64,000 nt of DNA, taken from positions 1,302,001 to 1,366,000 of the forward strand of contig JAJNNX010000007.1 of the NCBI GenBank assembly GCA_023159155.1. The letters run 5' to 3'. Shown piece by piece: positions 11,714 through 23,479 of this stretch. Position numbers and translations under genes: made by a program. The notes below the pieces were generated by a model. It was not told where the DNA came from. It saw only the letters and a list, made by a program, of their open reading frames with translations, and ran no database searches. How positions within the stretch are numbered: position 1 is the first letter of the stretch; every line of letters starts with the position of its first letter. This DNA is from Ustulina deusta. Its lineage: Eukaryota; Ascomycota; Sordariomycetes; Xylariales; Xylariaceae.

Positions 11714-12715
11714 TTATTCGAGCTCGACCAACCGGTGCTCAGGACTATACAATGAACCCACTTTGGCCTTAAAAATAGGTTCGATGTTGGACGTGAGCGG
11801 CATGGTGACGGACTTTAGACGAGGCTGTTGGCGACGGCTCGGAGATTGTTGAGATGCTGCGCTGAATATCCCACTGCCCGTGACTGGTTGGGACGCTGGT
11901 GGTCGAATAAGAGAGCGTCGTCGGTATGAACTTATGTTCTCTTTTGAATCTGCAGCTTTCTCAAGGTTGACTGGGCTCCTACTGCGCTCTCGAGCACGAG
12001 CTGGGAGGCTTGAGGGTGGCTGTGCTGGGGGGAACCAACGATATAAAGAGTTCCGCGGTGTATCTCGAGTGAATGGATACTGAGGACGGCGGTGTAACGG
12101 AATTTCTTGGTCGTCGTCATTGTCTCGCAACCAGCCCTTATTGTCGCCTGACTCGGATTTCGTGTCGAGTTGCATGGACTCGTCGACCGCATCGGGTGGC
12201 AGACTGAGACCTAAGGGACTAATACCCGAGCGGTTAATACTAGGCCGCATAAGATCTTCTTCTGAGCCGGACAGGCAGTTCATGCTAGCTTCAATGCTAG
12301 GTTTTGTCAGCTCTTGCCTATCGGCCAGAGAACCATCCTGACCATCCAGCACCAGAGCAGCGATGAGACCAGGCTCGTCCAGTTTGGCATCCTTGGATTT
12401 TCCACCTCTCGGGATAAAGTTTTCCGTTATAATAGCCATGTTGATACGAATCAACTCAGATGTAATCCACTCATCACCATTATCGATTGAGCGGTTTTTA
12501 CACTCCTGACGAATGGTTTGGACCTCTCTCTCAGCATCAGCTATAATTTTGTTAAGCTCAAAGTCGGCCGGCGCTTCGCGAGTAGTTTGAATCACTCGAA
12601 TTTTTCGCACCGCTCGAGCAGTCGTCTCTGAGACTTGGCCTCGAATTGCTTCCTCGTCGGCAACCTTTTTACGGGCAGCGGAGCGCGAGATTACGCTGTC
12701 GAGAAAACTATCCAT
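11714..12715 (-). CDS. Unknown protein, 333 aa
   Basis: I do not recognise this family. The N-terminal 120 residues look ordered: Lys/Arg-rich and helical (SRSAARKKVADEEAIRGQV, then ELNKIIADAEREVQTIRQEC), then EWITSELIRINMAIITENF. The rest is Ser/Pro-rich and probably disordered, with many RS and SP dipeptides (RARERSRSPV, SPSRRQQPR) that could be phosphorylation sites. The start is the first ATG in frame. The frame also runs upstream to a good acceptor (CATAG at about 12745) that could be joined to an exon ending at the donor GTAAGA near 12827, but no in-frame ATG is visible there. The GTAAG/CATAG pair may therefore be a 5' leader intron. Confidence 0.7.
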   Translation of the reverse strand: MDSFLDSVISRSAARKKVADEEAIRGQVSETTARAVRKIRVIQTTREAPADFELNKIIADAEREVQTIRQECKNRSIDNGDEWITSELIRINMAIITENFIPRGGKSKDAKLDEPGLIAALVLDGQDGSLADRQELTKPSIEASMNCLSGSEEDLMRPSINRSGISPLGLSLPPDAVDESMQLDTKSESGDNKGWLRDNDDDQEIPLHRRPQYPFTRDTPRNSLYRWFPPAQPPSSLPARARERSRSPVNLEKAADSKENISSYRRRSLIRPPASQPVTGSGIFSAASQQSPSRRQQPRLKSVTMPLTSNIEPIFKAKVGSLYSPEHRLVELE

Positions 12716-15700
12716 ATCGACGATGCCCAAGATTTTCAAGCCACTATGTCAATGCCGCCCCCGAATTAGCCCGAGGTAAACGTGAGAGAAATATAGAATT
12801 AAATAGACATGAGTTGTTGTTCTTACCGGAGTGAACCAAGACTAGGCAGACAACCCAGAAGAGAGCATAGAGGATCACAAAAGGAAAGTAGTAGATGAAG
12901 TCTGGCAAACCCTAGCGCTCTTCCACTTCCAGCGAGGGTAGCCTTGGGAGTTGGAGCGACGGTCAAAAAGAAAAAGGGCAGAGGACTTCGGAAGAGCTTG
13001 TTTGTTTATGTCGCGTTTACATGTCGTGGTCGAGAATCCGGGGCAACAGGAAGGACCGCGGGTGCCTAACACTGGAGGTATTATTTATCTGGTGTACCAA
13101 GGTATACCAAAACACCTCGATCCCCGTGATGAGCAAAGTGTGGGATATTGGACATGGCACAGGTGTGTTCGATCCAAGTTGGTCCCATCTCCCAATATAT
13201 GGATCTATATAAGGAAGAAGACTAAAGAGAGGCTAACATTGTAGCTATGAGACATGCCTACGAGGGGAGCAGGAACTATGTGCCTAGGTAAGGTATTATA
13301 AAAGTCCTAAGCACATAGGAGACATTACATCTTATCTAACATGAAACTATATCACTAGGCAGGAACGCACATGCAGAACACCTACATGTGGGCAGGTACA
13401 TACACGTATAATTAAAGGCAGGAAGGCGGGATATATACTTGTAAGGAGGTTCAATCAATGTTCCCAAGTTACAGAGGGGCTGCCACCTTTAGCATTTTAA
13501 GTCCCTGGGAGGTAGCTACAATGTGTATGTATGAGAAGGGGCAGCAATGGACGGGTAAAAAAATTCACATGCTGTCTAACTCTTTCATATTCGTTGACCC
13601 ATATAGCCATGTGCTGTTGGGAGTATATCCGTCACCTCGTTCGAGAGGGAGGAAGTGCCCAATCCATAAGTGACTTCTAAAGTTGTCAGCCTCATAAAGC
13701 AGTCAGGCCAGCTTTGGTCCCAGCTGATAGTAGCTCGAGCAGCCTAGCTGCTACAGACCATGAAATGCGAAGAATCGAGCCGGTGTCACAATAAATTTGC
13801 AGTCCTTTCAATGCCAGTACAAATCTGTTAAATCTGGGTATTGTTGAGCATGCTTTCCGTATTAACAGGTTGGCTTGATATGTTCCATAGTCACATATTG
13901 TTCCGTTGAAGCAGACAGTTCTTGATTTTATCCACGGTGATAGAGTTGAGGTAAACGCGGATTAATAACCAACTACCCTGGCAAGAGACAAACCGGCAGT
14001 TGTATATAACATGTCCCGAATATATATCACCGAATGAATGTATTGCCTGGAAGATAGCTACCATACACGACATGAGAAGGCATCGGGCCGAACAACAGCT
14101 GCCCACTGCCCTGTTTATGTTCGATTTGCTGCAGGTATGTAGTACTTAGTATGCTTGGCTATGTGCTGCCTTGCTTGATTCTACTATGCTCGGGTCTGCT
14201 CTCCTATCTACCTAGGTAGTACCTAGTCCACCAGTGTAGGCTGCACACCGTAATTTATGTAGTTGTACAAGGAAAGGCTATCAACACAGCCTCTCCTCGA
14301 TCGATGTTTGGCCTAGAAGCAATAATCGATACTCAAGCTTTACGCTTCGTACGAATGTGACGGCAGTATCGGGGGTTAGATCTATTATCTCTATGAGAGC
14401 GACACTAGACGACTTGTTGCCGATAACACCTAGAAAGAGTGTTTACTGTTAGGATGTACTGAATAGTTGCACAAAAAAACAACAACACTCCAGTTGATGG
14501 CGCCAAACCAATAACATCTCGTTAGGAACCCACAATAAGGTCATCCTTTGATTCATCTCGTTTATAATAGTAAGATGTACGTGTGACCAGATAAGTAGTT
14601 CATAGGGGATTACGTATGTATGTACCTAGTGTAGACACGTAAGAATTGACAAATAGCTCGGCGGCTTGAAGTTGATGATGCGATATCTATTCGTACACTA
14701 AGAGTCAAGCGAGCTATAGGTATAGTAACTATCACATAAGGGCGACTAATGCGCTGCTCGTTAATATTCCCGATGTTAAGGGATATCAAGCAACCTGCTA
14801 AGCAGGGAGTCACATCACGGAAAGCGCCTAGTATCATGTAATAGGTAGACAGGGGTGGAAATGCCGCGATATGAAAAAGAAGCGCTAGCTTACGTTTGTC
14901 GGGCGTGATGGCGCTTTACCACGTGCAAAAGTGCAAAAGGAAGGATTGACCGTTGGGAGGGGGGAGACTGGGATATCTATGTACACTACCTGGGTACAGT
15001 AGATTCGAAGTACGTAGATAGGTATACTAGTTGGATGGACAGGTGGGGGCGGATAGGTGTGTGTGCGCGCGTGTATCATGTGAGTGTATTGCAGCTGCAT
15101 ATTTTCATATATTGTACATGTGGGTAGGTACCTAGAGAAGGTACCTAAGTTCTGGTAGTGTAGGTACCTATACTTATAGTAGCGCTAGGTATACTACCGG
15201 TACTACTAGTAGGTAGACCGGACGGGATTCTTCTGAAAGTGGAATGTTGGTTGTAAAGAATGTTACTAGTGTATGCTGCAAGAATCAGGAGAGATCTCCA
15301 CGAGCCAAGCCCCTCGAGCTCCAAAAACGTCCAGAGGGTTCTCACAAGGCTAGCCACTCACAGGTTAGGATCATCTCCGTCCTGTCCCGACAAATGATGG
15401 TCAATACCTCTCGGGAAGAGGATTACAGTGCTTATATAATTAATTGCACACCGAGGCACTATGCGTATACTACCCACTATGTATCCTAGGACTTTATGCA
15501 CAGACATATTGCTAGGCGAAGGAATCTAGAGTGACCTGGTCTTCATCTAGACTGGTCGAAATCACTGCTCGCGAAAAGAAGAAGAGGAGGGGGGCAAGGT
15601 GGAGGCGGAGGAGGAAGAGGAGGAGGGGTAATGTAGAAAGGATTTAGTCAGCATCAGTGAGGTTGGATTGTCCAATTTTCAAGTTTTTGGATCAAGGCTC

Positions 15701-18037
15701 CCGCCCATGCAGCTGCAATGTCCTGCAGAATCACAAACTCTTGCATGGGAAAGTTGGCACATCATTTAGACGTAGTGTAAAAGATGGGATGTAAAAAAAG
15801 TTGGGATAAGGTTAATATTACACAAAAAAAAGTGTCTACTTCCTTGTACAACACAAACTGTACAACCTGGTTATCTCTTCCCTTCAAGTTCTCTCCCTTC
15901 ACGTTAAGGAAAGTTGCTTGGTACGGCTAACCGGCTAATTAAGTTGGAAAACTAGCAAAAAGGGAGCGAATTTCCAATATTCTATCAACTGTACAAAGGA
16001 TCAAAGAACTGATCCGAAGAACCGAAGAATTGAAATACCTATACCGGTGTTTCTCCTGCAATCAATTGGTTGAAGAACATGGTGTCGAGTCGATATTGTA
16101 ACTATTATATGCCTAGGTGCCTACTTAGTGTAGAGTCTTAAAGAATTGTGCTGGGGCATCCCAGACTTTCAAGGTTGTCGGCAGAAGCTGCCCCATCCGC
16201 CACGGAACTAGGTACCACATGGTACACTACCTAGGTACATAGTGTAGTGTATGAGAGCACCACCTGGCCACTAAAGCAAGGTACATACACTACCCATCAC
16301 TCTTTTCTCCCTTACGATTCCGGGTCCCTGGCTTACCCCCAAAAGGGGTATATACAGTGCCTATCTTTCTCAGGTAGTGGTACCTAGTGCAGTGTACTAC
16401 CCACATACCTAGTGGACGCTGCCTAATAGATTTAGGAATGTGGATCTTCAAGGTTGTCCTACACTGCTTCTGTACCACATACCTACCTACTTACATACCT
16501 AGTAGTACACCTACTACATTAGGTGCCAGGTAGATACCTAGGTAGGTAGTACACACATCCATTCATCCCCCATCCACCCTTTTACTTATACTGGCAGGGA
16601 CCCCTCCCTCCTCCCCCCCCAAATTAGCAAAATGTAGGGGATTGTTTTATGACTTCTTTCAACCAACATTCATTCATGTTTTTGGAGTTTCCCAAGCTGT
16701 TGGTAGCTTTAGTAAGATCATCATTGTATCACCACCATCTGAAGAACTGCAATCCGTACCATACATATGCATCGGTCTGGACATGTCTGGTGATCGACGC
16801 GGCGGCCCCATCCCAGCTCGGCGCCAGCTCGTGGCCCTTGGCCGCCCTTCTCCGGGACCCTGGCTCGTTTGTCCAATCGCAGTCGTCTCGCGGGTCTTTC
16901 TTCAATAGTGTCTTTCCTCATGCATCTGCCCAGCATCAGCCCCCTGGACCGAACCTGGACCGAACCAACAAGCTGTTATTCTCGTTTCTACCCGTACCTA
17001 CCGGTATTGTATTGTCGTGGCAGATACGTCGGTGGTACGCTACAGACTGTGCTGTCGGTACTGTCAATAATACCTCTGGCTATACTTATACCTCCACCTA
17101 TATACACTACCTACCACCAATTGCTACTCCCTCTTCTATCTTCTGACTCTTTTCAAGTCCACTCGTTTCTTTTTCTTCTTCTCCTCTTGTCTGTGGATTC
17201 GGGCCTCCCTCTGACGACATCGCGACAACAACGGCCCATGTTGATGTATCGTGACAGAACCACAATCCACATTTTGGATGTTCATCGTATTCAGCTAACC
17301 TGACCAAAAGTGTCGACATATCCTGCCTTGGCTCTGTTACCCTGTCTAAGGGGCGGTACGGATTACATAAATTGGGTTACTTTGGCAGCCACTCTAAACA
17401 GCTGCCCCCGTATCAATACCTCCATATCGTGTGTTGTTTCGTGTTTCAGCACGGCCAAGTTCGCCCTCGTCGTTTCATCGTCCTCTTTCGGAAGGATCTG
17501 TTTGGCTGTGTCCCTGGCCACCACCCGAGCCTCGAACTGACACACACCACCTACCGTCCAGAACTCCGTCATGCGCTTTGGGTGCCACCATTCCTCGCGG
17601 GTCGAGTCGGCTTGAGGAACCATCGAAGAAATACACGACTGTCCTGCATCGGCTACAGACCAAACCTCCACCGCAACACCTCAATTATTGGTCCAGTGCC
17701 GATTCCCTGCGTACGCTAGTGTTGTACCGACGAACCATCGTTTCGGCTGCCCGCAGCTTCCTGGCACGACGCCCTGGTGGCCCCCGTACTGGACGTTGAG
17801 GCGGACGCCTCATCGGTATCTCATCTACGCTCGGTCCTAGGCCACACCATACTGGTCTGCATTTTTGCGCGGAGTAATTTGGCTAATGTTAATACTAAAT
17901 CGGCGTCTGCGACACACATCGTTTAAGATTGCTTGGATTATTGTATAGTCGTGGTGCGTAGAGGAAGTTGGAAAAATTAGCTAGATTAGGTGAAGATTAT
18001 AGGCGCAACACCAAGGCTCTTTCCGTCACGCGCTGCC
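12716..18037. other. Gene-poor intergenic interval, 5.3 kb
   Basis: Between two divergently transcribed genes I find no coding region I can support. The DNA is crowded with TAGGTA/TACCTA and GTAGTGTA motifs, strongest at 14200-16560, with perfect TACCTAGGTA palindromes at 14209, 16228 and 16535. A purine tract lies at 15570-15630. From about 16900 the plus strand becomes CT-rich, so the last kilobase is probably promoter and leader of the gene at 18038. Confidence 0.6.
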
Positions 18038-20086
18038 ATGGCGCTGCCCCTTTCTCTCCACCATGACGAGGACCGCTCTGTTCTGCTTCTCACCGACTCC
18101 GAAGATGATGACCTGCTTCCTCCTCGTCGGCGGACGCCCGTTGTCGAGCCGAAGCCATCTACCGAAGCCATGCGCCAGAAGACAAAGGAGGCCGCAGCTA
18201 ATGTGCCAATTCACCCCATTCCCGCCATGCAGCCCGCCTTCGCCGAGTCCCTCATGGAGGCGACCAATAACGGGGGAGATACAAAACCAAAGCTGAGGTT
18301 CGGCGATGCAAAGCAACGCAGGGCACGTCTCCTGGACAGCCCAAAGGGTGCCAGACTGTACGCTGATGTATGGAGGTACCGCCCAGGACAGAAACACCAT
18401 GAGCTTTGGAAGCTTCTTGCGCAAGTTTCATTCGGCGTGTATCTACTGCTGAATGGAATCGCCAATAGTAATGAGCAGGTCGTCGACATTCTTCAACATC
18501 ATATCGACGAAGTGGACGAGTTTCTGGAGACCACTTTGGAGGACGTGAATATTGCCATCGAAGACGTCAAAGAGAGAATCGAATTCCTCAAGCTACCTAT
18601 GGAGAACATGAAGACGTTCGAGGATATGTTGGAAGACCGCGACTTTCGCCTGCAGATTGTGACAGGAAACGAGAAGATTGAACATATCATCGAGAAGACA
18701 ACACTTGCCCTCGAAGCGACATTGAAAGACGCTGATGAGGGGCTCAAGGCCGTGAAGGAATTTGCCGTTTACCTGGCTAACCAAAAAGACAAGCCTTGGC
18801 GTCAACAGCGACCCGAATTCGTGGATATTTATGACGCCATGAAGGGCAACGCACAAGGGTGGTATCACGCATTTAGCGACATGCATGAGCGTGCCTTGTC
18901 ACTGGATACTGTCCTCATAAGTCTTAGCCAGATTGTGGCAGAGATGGACCAGAAGGCGGGGGAGGTGAGCCGTAGAACAAGGGTAAGTTGAATTTAACTT
19001 GATCAGATAGAGATGGAGAGACTTGTACCAACATCATTGTAGTTTTCGGTGGCACCCTTCTCTGGGCCTGCTGAACCAGCACGCTCGAACCCACATTCGG
19101 GGAAGTCGTCGTTTCACTCATCACAAAGCCGACTATCACCGCCTCGGTCACCACCCAAGACTGTATCACGAGCACCCGAACCAGAGTCCCCGGCCGAAAA
19201 GGAGGTTGTATTCTTTGAGGAAAAGGAGGTTGCCTTTGTGCATCCCGTAAGTTCTGCGGCCGACAATGTGAAGCCAGAGCTCCGGGTACCCGATGAAGAC
19301 GTCTATCTTCTTCAGCCGCGCACGTACACTCCTCAACCGCCGGAGCCTCTCCCCTCCCCGATGGTTAAGAGTCCACCGGTATCTCAACCTCCCATGTCCC
19401 AAGATTCCGTGGCGCAAGATACGCGCATGTCAAAACGGACCTCATTGCGACAGCGAGTATCGCTGAAAGGCGGCAATCTACCCGAAGTCATCCACGTTCC
19501 GCCGCGCAATATGAGCGAAATGGAACCACCTAGGTTTCAATCCCCTCAGTATCAGCTCTCCCCACTCACCTATAGGGGTCGTGAGTCTGAATATGTCTCT
19601 GATCTCGAGGTGCAACCGTCACACCACTCACAAGTAGGCGCTCGAGGCGGCATGACTGTACCGACGTTCACAAACACCATACCATCGCCGCGTTCTGATA
19701 AGCAACAGTACTTTTATCCTGTGCGAGCCAGTCCGCACTCACCATTGCAGCAACGGCCGCATACATCCGCAACCGCTCGACCACACACGTCCCACGCAGG
19801 GCACGTACGAGACCAGCGGTCGGCTATGGGTATGAGCATGCTAAGTACCGTCACAAATGCCGATGGCCAAGATGGCAAGAAGTTGAAGAAGAAGAAGAGC
19901 GCATTTGGCTGGCTGAAGAAGGCTTTTACGCTGGATGAAGAGGAGAAGGAACAGTTCCAGGCGAGAAAGCAGCAACAGGCGGCTAACCCCTACTATGAAG
20001 CTCGCAGTCCAAAGTTCCTTGACGGAAAACGCCTACCAGATCCTAGGCGCATAAATCCGTCTAGTCACTCAGTCTCTCGCATGTAA
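18038..20086 (+). CDS. Unknown coiled-coil protein, 662 aa
   Basis: Family not recognised. Exons 18038-18982 and 19043-20086; the 60-nt intron (GTAAGT, TTGTAG) is in phase 0. Start at the ATG in GCCATGG. Residues about 85-320 form a long helical region rich in charged heptads (IDEVDEFLETTLEDVNIAIE), suggesting coiled coils. Residues 320-590 are Pro/Ser-rich and probably disordered. Near 600-640 is a basic amphipathic motif, KKKKSAFGWLKKAFTLDEEE, which could bind membranes or acidic partners. The alternation of ordered and disordered blocks and the lack of frame damage argue for a real, constrained protein. A scaffold or cortical role is only a guess. Confidence 0.8.
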
Positions 20087-21843
20087 TAGTTGATTGGACA
20101 ATGCAGGTTTCCGGAGTCGCATTAAGGGAGATGGTATCACATGGCATTGATCGACACGATCGACACGATCGACAGGCACAAGCCACCACCCTTGCACAGA
20201 CACCTGCACTGAGCAGACGGCTTGCCACGTCTCGGATGGCCAATGTTCTGGTGTATCGACGGCTTTCGCAAGGAACCTATTTTTGAAATAAATTTGTTTC
20301 TTCAAATCCGCGTTCGCACAGCGAACCCGATCCTACCAGCCAATCAAGCATGGAACAGTGTGAATCTGAAGTCTGCCGATAAAACCGTTCGGATATGGAT
20401 GGCTGGCCCTCAAGTGACGACACCAATTCCACCGACCACCTAAGAAGCTAATACAGAGGCAATCGGTGCTGCCAAGCCACAGGAGAAGCAGGGCTCTCCT
20501 CCAAGGAAAAGTGATCAATAATTGATTTGATATACGAACAGAAGGAACGACCTATAACTTATAATTATGCATGACGTACAGGCGGATGTTGGATTTGATT
20601 GTAAAAAGCATAGCGACGCGTGATAAAAGGGTTAGCCAGGGATCAGGGGGGGGAGGGGGGGTTAGACACGACACACTATTTCTGGTGCATTTGCCTACCT
20701 ACACTATTGACAACTAATTCAGACTTATGAGCAACATGAAGCAGTAATACTTGTACCCCTCATAGCTTGCATGTCTTTTTGTATTCTCAACTTCCCGTAC
20801 GCACATACTAATAAGCCGATTTTCAGTCAAATAGGGGCTCCGTTACGTGGTTCTCAAAACAATGTACACGAATATCGATGCAAGACGTTGATGCACGACC
20901 GTCCAGACCTCGATCCCCTGCAAAACCATGCCGGTCATTGGCAGATCTGTGTGTGGGGGTTTCCACCACCCCAGAACGCCTCCAACCAGACCCTGTAACC
21001 CTAACCCCGGATACTGGCCAGAAAAGGTCAAAAAAATTAGGTTACCCCGAGCCGGCATGGTTTATCATATGAAGGCATATTTGAATGTTGAATAGCGACC
21101 TAGGGTGGACATGCTGTAATGAAGGCGTATATAGCACATATTCTTTCTACGAAACGGCCTAGTTACTTTTTTCCGAGATCTGACAGTCGGTTGTCACGAT
21201 GTCTCTTCGTTGCAGCTCGTGTCAGGCGAGCCGAGGCTAAGCAAAAGCGGTGGCTACCAAGGACTTACTACCCATGCTAGACCTATATATATCCTGCCTA
21301 TTGCTCCCTAGTCAGTTTAGCGCCCCGTAGCACAACAGTACCGTACCCACTACCTGGGTAGGTACCTGGGCAGTTGCGCTAGTGCACCTACCTAGTGTAA
21401 GTACTAAGTAAGTAAGTACATGTAGATTAATCTCACAGTTCATGATTCATGACACGTAATTGCCAGCCAAACTGGAGTCTTCCTGTTCGTGACATGTCTT
21501 GTTTTCTTGTCGCGCGCGCAATCGTCAAAGCGTTCGACTCGTTACCTTTATCATTGCCACCTGATTGATTTTTACTTTTACTCTTATTTTCATTCCTATT
21601 TTGTATTTCGACACTGCAAGTTCAAAGTTCCCTTGTTCTCGGCTTCGGTCTCTCTTCCGAGACGAGGGGGAGCGCAGGGGGACGAAGAGGGCTCCCGACG
21701 TCAAGATCTGATTCACCACGACGAGATATCGACACCGAGGAGCTGGACTGTGATAAAACCCATCTGACGTAATATCTCGCCCCCCGACCGAACCGACGGG
21801 ACAGAATATCCGCGAGACGACTCTCCTCCAGTCTCCCGCCACA
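20087..21843. other. Intergenic upstream of the AIG1-like gene
   Basis: No supported gene. Contains a 9-base tandem repeat at 20149-20175, TAGGTA motifs near 21350-21420, and a CT-rich leader from about 21500 to the ATG at 21844. Confidence 0.55.
20149..20175. repeat. 9-bp tandem repeat GATCGACAC, three copies
   Basis: Two exact copies and one with a single change, just after the stop of the 662-aa gene. Confidence 0.8.
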
Positions 21844-23044
21844 ATGGTGTCGGGGACGGGTCTCTGGGACCCCTCACACCGTTTCCAGACGTCGTGGCTC
21901 GTGCCGCCATACGTATTGTTCGGCATCCGCCTGCTGATAGTGAGTGATTGGCCGCCTGATTCTCCCTCGTGTCCATTCGTCCGTCCGCTTCAGGGCTCGA
22001 CATGCATTTCTTTCGGTGACGGTGTAGACGAAGAGACGTCGCGCCGCCGCATGTATCCCACCATACATGCCCATTCGCATGTCTCATCCCTATCTAAGTC
22101 AATATACTCCAATTCATGTAACCCGACCTACACGATCCCTTGCGCGCACTCCCACCACACCATCCCCCCCGACTTTCCCCCAAACCGCAAAAACAAGGAA
22201 AGAAAGCAAGCACAGTCAGGCTAACACGGCCATCCATCCACCTGTCTAGTCCCTCTACGTCTTCGCCACCCTCCTCTTCAACATCGGCTATGAATGCGCC
22301 CACGCCTCGCTAGGCGGGTGTAAAGCCTCGCGCGCCAACTTCTCCTACTTCACCGTCCTCTCGTACTGGGGCCTCGCCTTCTACTTCCTCGTCGCAGCCG
22401 CCCACACCTTCGTCTACGCACGCCGCGGCACAGCCCCGCTCGACACCTGGGGCCGGCCGCTCCAATACCTGCACAGTCTGTTCTACAGCAGCGTCACGAC
22501 GTTCCCCTTCCTCGTCGTCATCGTCTTCTGGGCCTTGCTCTCCTCGCCCACGACGCTCTCGACCCAGTACTCGGCGTGGAGCAACATCTCGCAACACGCT
22601 CTGAACAGCGTCTTTGCCTTCCTCGAGATCGCCCTCCCGCGCACGCGGCCCTCGCCGTGGTCTCACCTGCCGTTCCTCATCTTCCTGCTCGCGCTGTATC
22701 TGGCGCTCGCCTACCTGACGCACGCCACAAAGGGCTTCTACACGTACTCTTTCCTCGACCCCTCGAAGCAGGGCGCCCTCGTCGCCGCCTACGTCTTCGG
22801 CATCGCCATCGCCATCTGCATCATCTTCGCCGTCGTGTGGGCGCTCGTATGGCTGCGTCGCTGGGTCACGGAGGAGAAGCTCGGGCTCGACGGTGTTTTT
22901 GCGCATGCCGGTGTTCGAATGGACGAGGAACACGGGTGGCGGAGGAGTCGCGCCGGTAAAAAGATGAACGAGTCTGGGGATCGAGAGCAGCAGCGGCAGC
23001 AGCAGCAGCAACATGAGCTGGCCGAGATCAATCCCGCCGCCTAG
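21844..23044 (+). CDS. Multi-pass membrane protein, AIG1/ADTRP-like
   Basis: Exons 21844-21939 and 22250-23044, 296 aa, phase 0 join (donor GTGAGT, acceptor TCTAG). About six hydrophobic segments are visible. AIG1/ADTRP proteins are membrane threonine hydrolases of fatty acid esters of hydroxy fatty acids. Their catalytic Thr sits in a YxTxL...FY context and their catalytic His about 90 residues later. Here YFTVLSYWGLAFYF gives Thr 67 and SQHALNSVFA gives His 148, with matching spacing and topology. The assignment is inferred from this pattern and not from overall similarity I can measure. The C-terminal tail is Gln-rich and cytosolic-looking. The 310-nt intron is long for this window. Confidence 0.72.
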
Positions 23045-23479
23045 AAGAATAGATGGATAGATAGAAACCGAGTGTGTAGAAACGGGGTCATGCAAGAGGT
23101 TTTAGACGTTTGGAGACAAGATACTCCTGGATACCAGCTTGGAGAGATAACATTGACGAGAGGGCTCGCGTTTGCGTTTGCGTGAGAATCATAAGATTCA
23201 TAATTTAATTCATAATAATCTCCTACGAAGAGTTACCCTTGTATTTCAATGTTGATACCTCTCTTCAAAGATGCTCCTGGGTTTTGGGAATATTGCTTCA
23301 GTCACTCGGCGTATACATCCCGAAAAGAAGAAGAAAAAACGCCCCCCTGACGATGAAACGCCGTCTTCAGATTTACTAATACTTGGTATATGCTTCTTTT
23401 TTTAGTCTTGTACAAAGCCTATGTATGTCACGGATAACTCTCTATCCTAGTCGGGCAATAAATACTTAACTTTAAAGAA
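23045..23479. other. Intergenic, convergent 3' ends
   Basis: Short gap between the AIG1-like gene (+) and gup1 (-). AT-rich. No gene seen. Presumed 3' untranslated DNA and terminators. Confidence 0.6.

Noticed and set aside
16649..17671. Open frames on both strands before the 18038 gene
   Set aside because: They lie in CT-rich probable leader DNA and overlap each other. None resembles a protein family.
20990..21020. Telomere-like CCCTAACCCC
   Set aside because: Only about one and a half repeat units in ordinary intergenic DNA. Not a telomere relic.
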